This document shows positions 7,337 through 8,289 of a stretch of DNA of 8,289 bases, in pieces. Numbering within the stretch: the stretch's first letter is position 1; the number at the start of each line of letters is the position of its first letter. This stretch comes from an uncultured Fusobacterium sp. (GTDB taxonomy: Bacteria; Fusobacteriota; Fusobacteriia; Fusobacteriales; Fusobacteriaceae): NCBI GenBank assembly GCA_900543175.1, contig UQQO01000100.1:1-8289 (forward strand). Reading direction: 5' to 3'. The notes beneath the pieces were generated by a model. That model did not search any database, had not been told where the DNA came from, and saw only the letters and a program-made list of their open reading frames with translations. A program made the position numbers and the translations under genes.

Positions 7337-8146
7337 GTGAGAAGAATCTATATTTTAATTGCTATTATCATTTTAACTTGTAGTGCTTTGTTTATTAGAA
7401 AATATAATGAGGTTCCAAATGTAACTATTAATATTGATGGGATAACATCAGCTTCTATTATCCCTAATAAGTATCTAAATAAGTACACTCCACATGGATT
7501 TACAGATTCCCAAAAGAAAAAAGCTCTATTTATAGTTGGAGATCTAAGACACAACAGCATCACTTTTGATCTTGCATATACTGCTATGAAGTATTTTGAA
7601 GAGAATGATATTGAGGTTGAACTTCGTGATCTTTATAAAATGAAATGGAATCCTATTTTGAATTTTGATGAGTTTTTCTATCAAAAAGATGGGATAGGAA
7701 AACCTGAAAAAGATGTGGCTAAGGAACAAAATTTTGTAACTCAAGCTGATTACATTATCTTTGTCTACCCTAACTGGCACGATTCTGCTATTGCCATAGT
7801 TAAAGGTTACCAAGAGAGAGTTTTTGCTAGAGATTTTGCATATACTGCTGATGAGAATGGACTTAGAGGAATGTTAAATAATAAAGGATTATTCACTATA
7901 ATGAATTGTGGCTTCCTTGGTAAAGGTAGAGGTTTTATTGGAGATGGAGGTGAACAGTGGAATAGATATATGGAAGCTTATAAAGTTTTCGATGATGATT
8001 TAGCTAATTGGTGGGGGATGAAAAACTATGGTAGATTTATGAATGATAAATATCCTAAAAATCTTTCTCCTACTTATGAGCAAGATCTTAAAGAGTTAAG
8101 AAAAGATTTAATCTCCTATTTAGAAAAAACTTTTATTAATAAATAA
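7337..8146 (+). CDS. Membrane-anchored flavodoxin-fold protein, NAD(P)H quinone oxidoreductase-like (Flavodoxin_2)
   Basis: Protein of 269 residues. Residues 4-20 are strongly hydrophobic after MRR, a signal anchor or uncleaved signal; C15 follows ILT, which is not a proper lipobox. A linker (21-60) leads to a domain at about 61-265 that follows the NQO1/MdaB/KefF-type pattern: KKALFIVGDLRHNSITFDLA, IEVELRDLYKMKWNPIL (93-108), ADYIIFVYPNW (138-148), then a stretch equivalent to the family's lKGWiDRVF-GFAY (IVKGYQERVFARDFAYTADE), and IMNCGFLGKGRGFIGDGG (188-205). Such enzymes bind FAD or FMN and reduce quinones with NAD(P)H in the cytoplasm. Here the usual AHP is GDL and the usual WWGSMPA is WHDSAIA, so flavin or substrate use may differ. 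The GTG start has AAGGAAGTG 8 bases upstream and no nearby in-frame ATG competes. Very likely co-transcribed with the preceding gene. Orientation of the domain (periplasmic or cytoplasmic) is undecided. Confidence 0.82.
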   Translation: MRRIYILIAIIILTCSALFIRKYNEVPNVTINIDGITSASIIPNKYLNKYTPHGFTDSQKKKALFIVGDLRHNSITFDLAYTAMKYFEENDIEVELRDLYKMKWNPILNFDEFFYQKDGIGKPEKDVAKEQNFVTQADYIIFVYPNWHDSAIAIVKGYQERVFARDFAYTADENGLRGMLNNKGLFTIMNCGFLGKGRGFIGDGGEQWNRYMEAYKVFDDDLANWWGMKNYGRFMNDKYPKNLSPTYEQDLKELRKDLISYLEKTFINK

Positions 8147-8162
8147 ATTAAATTATAATTTA

Positions 8163-8288
8163 TCATTCTAATTTACGTTTACAAAACTTATATTTTTTAA
8201 CATCAATTTGACTCCATATCAGTGAATAAAGAAGCCCTAGGCTCATTCCGTTGAAAATGCAAAACTCACTCGCAAGCTCGCTCAAACA
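8163..8288 (-). other. Open frame entering from the right edge; possible dispersed repeat or gene 3' end
   Basis: On the minus strand 41 sense codons run without a stop from the window edge to a TGA at 8165-8163. The peptide includes LSELASEFCIFNGMSLGL, then YSLIWSQIDVKKYKFCKRKLE at its end. The part at about 8230-8289 is visibly richer in G+C than the rest of the intergenic DNA and contains CGCAAGCTCGC and an AGCC-CTA-GGCT mini-hairpin (8232-8242). Internal start candidates (TTG 8285, ATG 8246) have no ribosome binding site, so if it is a gene its start is beyond the window. It resembles the short stretches that recur in fusobacterial genomes, but that is recollection, not something I can test here. 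It is convergent with the flavoprotein gene. Confidence 0.4.
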
Positions 8289-8289
8289 C

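Noticed and set aside
7376..7390. Cys15 of the flavoprotein as a lipoprotein attachment site
   Set aside because: The residues before it are I-L-T; lipoboxes need Gly, Ala or Ser at the last position, so a plain membrane anchor is more likely.
7544..7813. 89-codon open frame on the minus strand within the flavoprotein gene
   Set aside because: No start signal and fully covered by a gene with clear family motifs.
8143..8163. Inverted repeat ATAAATT/AATTTAT after the flavoprotein stop, a possible terminator
   Set aside because: The stem has no G or C and no T tract follows on either strand.

Overview
The window is AT-rich (about 70% A+T by eye), densely coded DNA that looks like a chromosomal segment from a Fusobacterium-type organism. 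The evidence is base composition, strong AGGAGG-type ribosome binding sites, the style of the proteins, and exported proteins with short hydrophobic leaders ending in a phrase such as LSFS-KE. The taxon is my inference; a low-GC clostridial relative is the alternative.

Layout. Positions 1-209 hold a strong promoter firing leftward out of the window (TTGACA-17-TAATAT at 128-100), part of its transcript leader, and the terminator of leuS. From 210 to 6088 five genes lie on the minus strand. In transcription order they are a YueI/DUF1694-like protein, murA (first committed step of peptidoglycan synthesis), rlmB (23S rRNA 2'-O-methyltransferase), a SigH-family sigma factor, and leuS (leucyl-tRNA synthetase). 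The first four are tightly packed: a 1-base stop/start overlap, then a 10-base gap, then a gap of about 26 bases. They probably form one transcript from a promoter near 6128-6156. leuS appears to have its own promoter at 2855-2883 and starts at TTG, so it may be read both alone and by read-through.

From 6272 to 8146 two genes run divergently on the plus strand, 15 bases apart: an exported protein made of three tandem carboxypeptidase-regulatory-like beta-sandwich repeats, and an NAD(P)H-quinone-reductase-like flavodoxin-fold protein with an N-terminal membrane anchor. This pair is the least explained part of the window. Its proteins are predicted to sit at or outside the membrane, where a flavodoxin-fold domain of this type is not normally expected.

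The last ~125 bases (8163-8289) have a different character. On the minus strand they hold an open frame of at least 41 codons entering from the right edge, with a locally GC-richer stretch. I suspect a dispersed repeat or mobile-element remnant, but the window cuts it off.

The minus-strand genes are housekeeping functions (cell wall, ribosome maturation, tRNA charging) plus a sigma factor and an uncharacterised cytoplasmic protein. The rlmB-sigH adjacency resembles the Bacillus yacO-yacP-sigH region. I see no rRNA or tRNA gene, CRISPR array, complete insertion sequence or riboswitch inside the window.
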